NCBI GenBank assembly: GCA_026989655.1
Contig: JALSIX010000050.1
Coordinates: 1-64,000 of the forward strand
DNA: 64,000 nucleotides
Source of the DNA: Caldilineaceae bacterium
Lineage (GTDB): Bacteria; Chloroflexota; Anaerolineae; Caldilineales; Caldilineaceae
Reading direction: 5' to 3'
Shown: in pieces, positions 63,472-64,000 of the stretch
How the letters are laid out: every line of letters starts with the position of its first letter
How positions within the stretch are numbered: the first letter of the stretch is position 1
Made by a program: the position numbers and the translations under genes
The notes under the pieces: generated by a model
Databases searched by the model: none
The model's input: the letters and a program-made list of their open reading frames with translations, nothing else
Told to the model about the DNA's origin: nothing

Positions 63472-64000
63472 TCAGTAGCGGGTCAGCGCGCCGATCTTGC
63501 CGTGCTTCTCCAGCTCGGGGTGCTCTCGGAGCACGGTGACGCCGATGCCCTGGAGAAGGGCCCGGCGGAGCACGCTGTCCACCGCGTCGGGCAGGGCCTC
63601 CAGCTCCGTTCCCTCGCCGGCCTCCTGTTCCGAGAGGAAGACGAAGCCGGTGTGGCGGTCGCGGAAGGCCGGCTGGGAGAAGCCCTGGAGCAGCACCACG
63701 TGTTGGGCCCGGCCGCTCTGCACCGCGTGGAGCACCTGGGGCAAGCCCAGGACCGCGTTGCCGCCCTTGTGGGCCAGGGTGATGACCTGGTCGGCCAGGG
63801 CCTGGCCCGCGGCCTGGGCCTGTTCATGGGCCAGCTCCACGGCCTTCTCCTGGATCTCCTTGGGGCCGGCGTTGGCGTCCACGCTGAAGGTGCCGATGAC
63901 CATGGAGCGCAGGCGGTGGCTGAGGAGTTCTCGGAAGCGGGCGACGTTGGGCTCGGTGCCGACCAGGATCAGGCGATTCACGCGGTAGTCCCGGAAGAAC
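63472..64000 (-). CDS. Bacterial eRF1-like (baeRF/VLRF1-type) protein, N-terminus outside window
   Basis: The gene enters from beyond base 64000; the visible part is the C-terminal 176 residues. FFRDYRVNRLILVGTEPNVARFRELLSHRL is the central-domain strand and helix of the bacterial archaeo-eukaryotic release-factor family (read across positions 63999-63910). KGGNAVLGLPQVLHAVQSGR and VVLLQGF match the C-terminal eRF1-like domain. These proteins are linked to ribosome rescue or quality control; whether this one has a GGQ loop lies outside the window. GTG 63981 could be mistaken for a start but the frame stays open upstream. Confidence 0.8.
   Translation of the reverse strand, partial: FFRDYRVNRLILVGTEPNVARFRELLSHRLRSMVIGTFSVDANAGPKEIQEKAVELAHEQAQAAGQALADQVITLAHKGGNAVLGLPQVLHAVQSGRAQHVVLLQGFSQPAFRDRHTGFVFLSEQEAGEGTELEALPDAVDSVLRRALLQGIGVTVLREHPELEKHGKIGALTRY

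Overview
The window is about 68-70 % G+C by eye and very densely coded. It looks like the chromosome of a Chloroflexota bacterium, probably from the Anaerolineae/Caldilineae/Thermoflexia side and possibly thermophilic. I infer this from protein style only: secreted proteins with Thr/Pro stalks ending in a short Tyr-Leu-Pro-Leu-type tail, PRC/BON and LysM proteins, DUF4012, DUF2723 and DUF1499 proteins, a coenzyme-F420 oxidoreductase and two Hsp20 proteins. There is no rRNA gene, prophage, IS element or CRISPR array.

Layout. 1-3.3 kb (minus): 3' truncated cell-surface protein with a putative thioester domain and SdrD-type repeats, preceded by an FAD monooxygenase. 3.3-8.1 kb (plus): membrane-anchored Mrr-type nuclease behind a structured leader, an S9 peptidase, a zinc-ribbon/LysM membrane protein and a small membrane protein. 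8.2-15.1 kb: a stress island (hsp20, grpE, a zinc-less dnaJ, a PRC/BON protein, hsp20) interrupted by a divergent CLC transporter; dnaK is not here. 15.1-19 kb (minus): alanine dehydrogenase, enoyl-CoA hydratase/isomerase and an ABC exporter half with a degenerate ATPase site. 19.0-19.5 kb: strong hairpin, possible small ORF and tRNA-Arg(CCU). 19.5-25.6 kb (minus): F420-NADP oxidoreductase, SsnA-like amidohydrolase, CoA-disulfide-reductase-like flavoprotein, prfB with its programmed +1 frameshift, and ftsY. 25.9-27.9 kb (plus): threonine-synthase-like enzyme and rnc. 28-44.8 kb, almost all minus: two large secreted proteins, an aldolase/SDR/quinone-reductase run, a cyclase overlapped by a lipoprotein, a GT-C-type membrane protein, pncB, a serine-hydrolase/acetyltransferase/ornithine-cyclodeaminase operon and tRNA-Val(CAC). 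An adenosine-specific-kinase gene on plus sits inside this block. 45.3-47.8 kb (plus): fabF-fabH. 48-49.8 kb (minus): PH-domain protein and Gfo/Idh oxidoreductase. 50-59.7 kb (plus): an envelope locus with a cysteine-less sortase-like lipoprotein, a GT2/phosphoglycosyl-transferase fusion, DUF11, DUF2723, DUF4012, MFS and LysM proteins. 59.7-64 kb: agmatinase family, DUF1499 lipoprotein, AEC transporter, ZnuA-like lipoprotein and the C-terminal part of a bacterial eRF1-like protein.

How it fits together. Much of the accessory content concerns the cell exterior. The 50-59.7 kb block has the parts expected for making and exposing a surface glycopolymer or glycoprotein, and it opens with a sortase fold that has Gly where the catalytic Cys should be. 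The 1-1673 protein looks like a covalent-bonding adhesin. The two large secreted proteins at 28-32.5 kb share the short C-terminal tail. The housekeeping genes are ordinary except for RNase III and the CLC protein, each of which lacks a normally conserved acidic residue. Promoters are repeatedly recognisable as TTGNNN-(17/18)-TANNNT or as extended -10 boxes.
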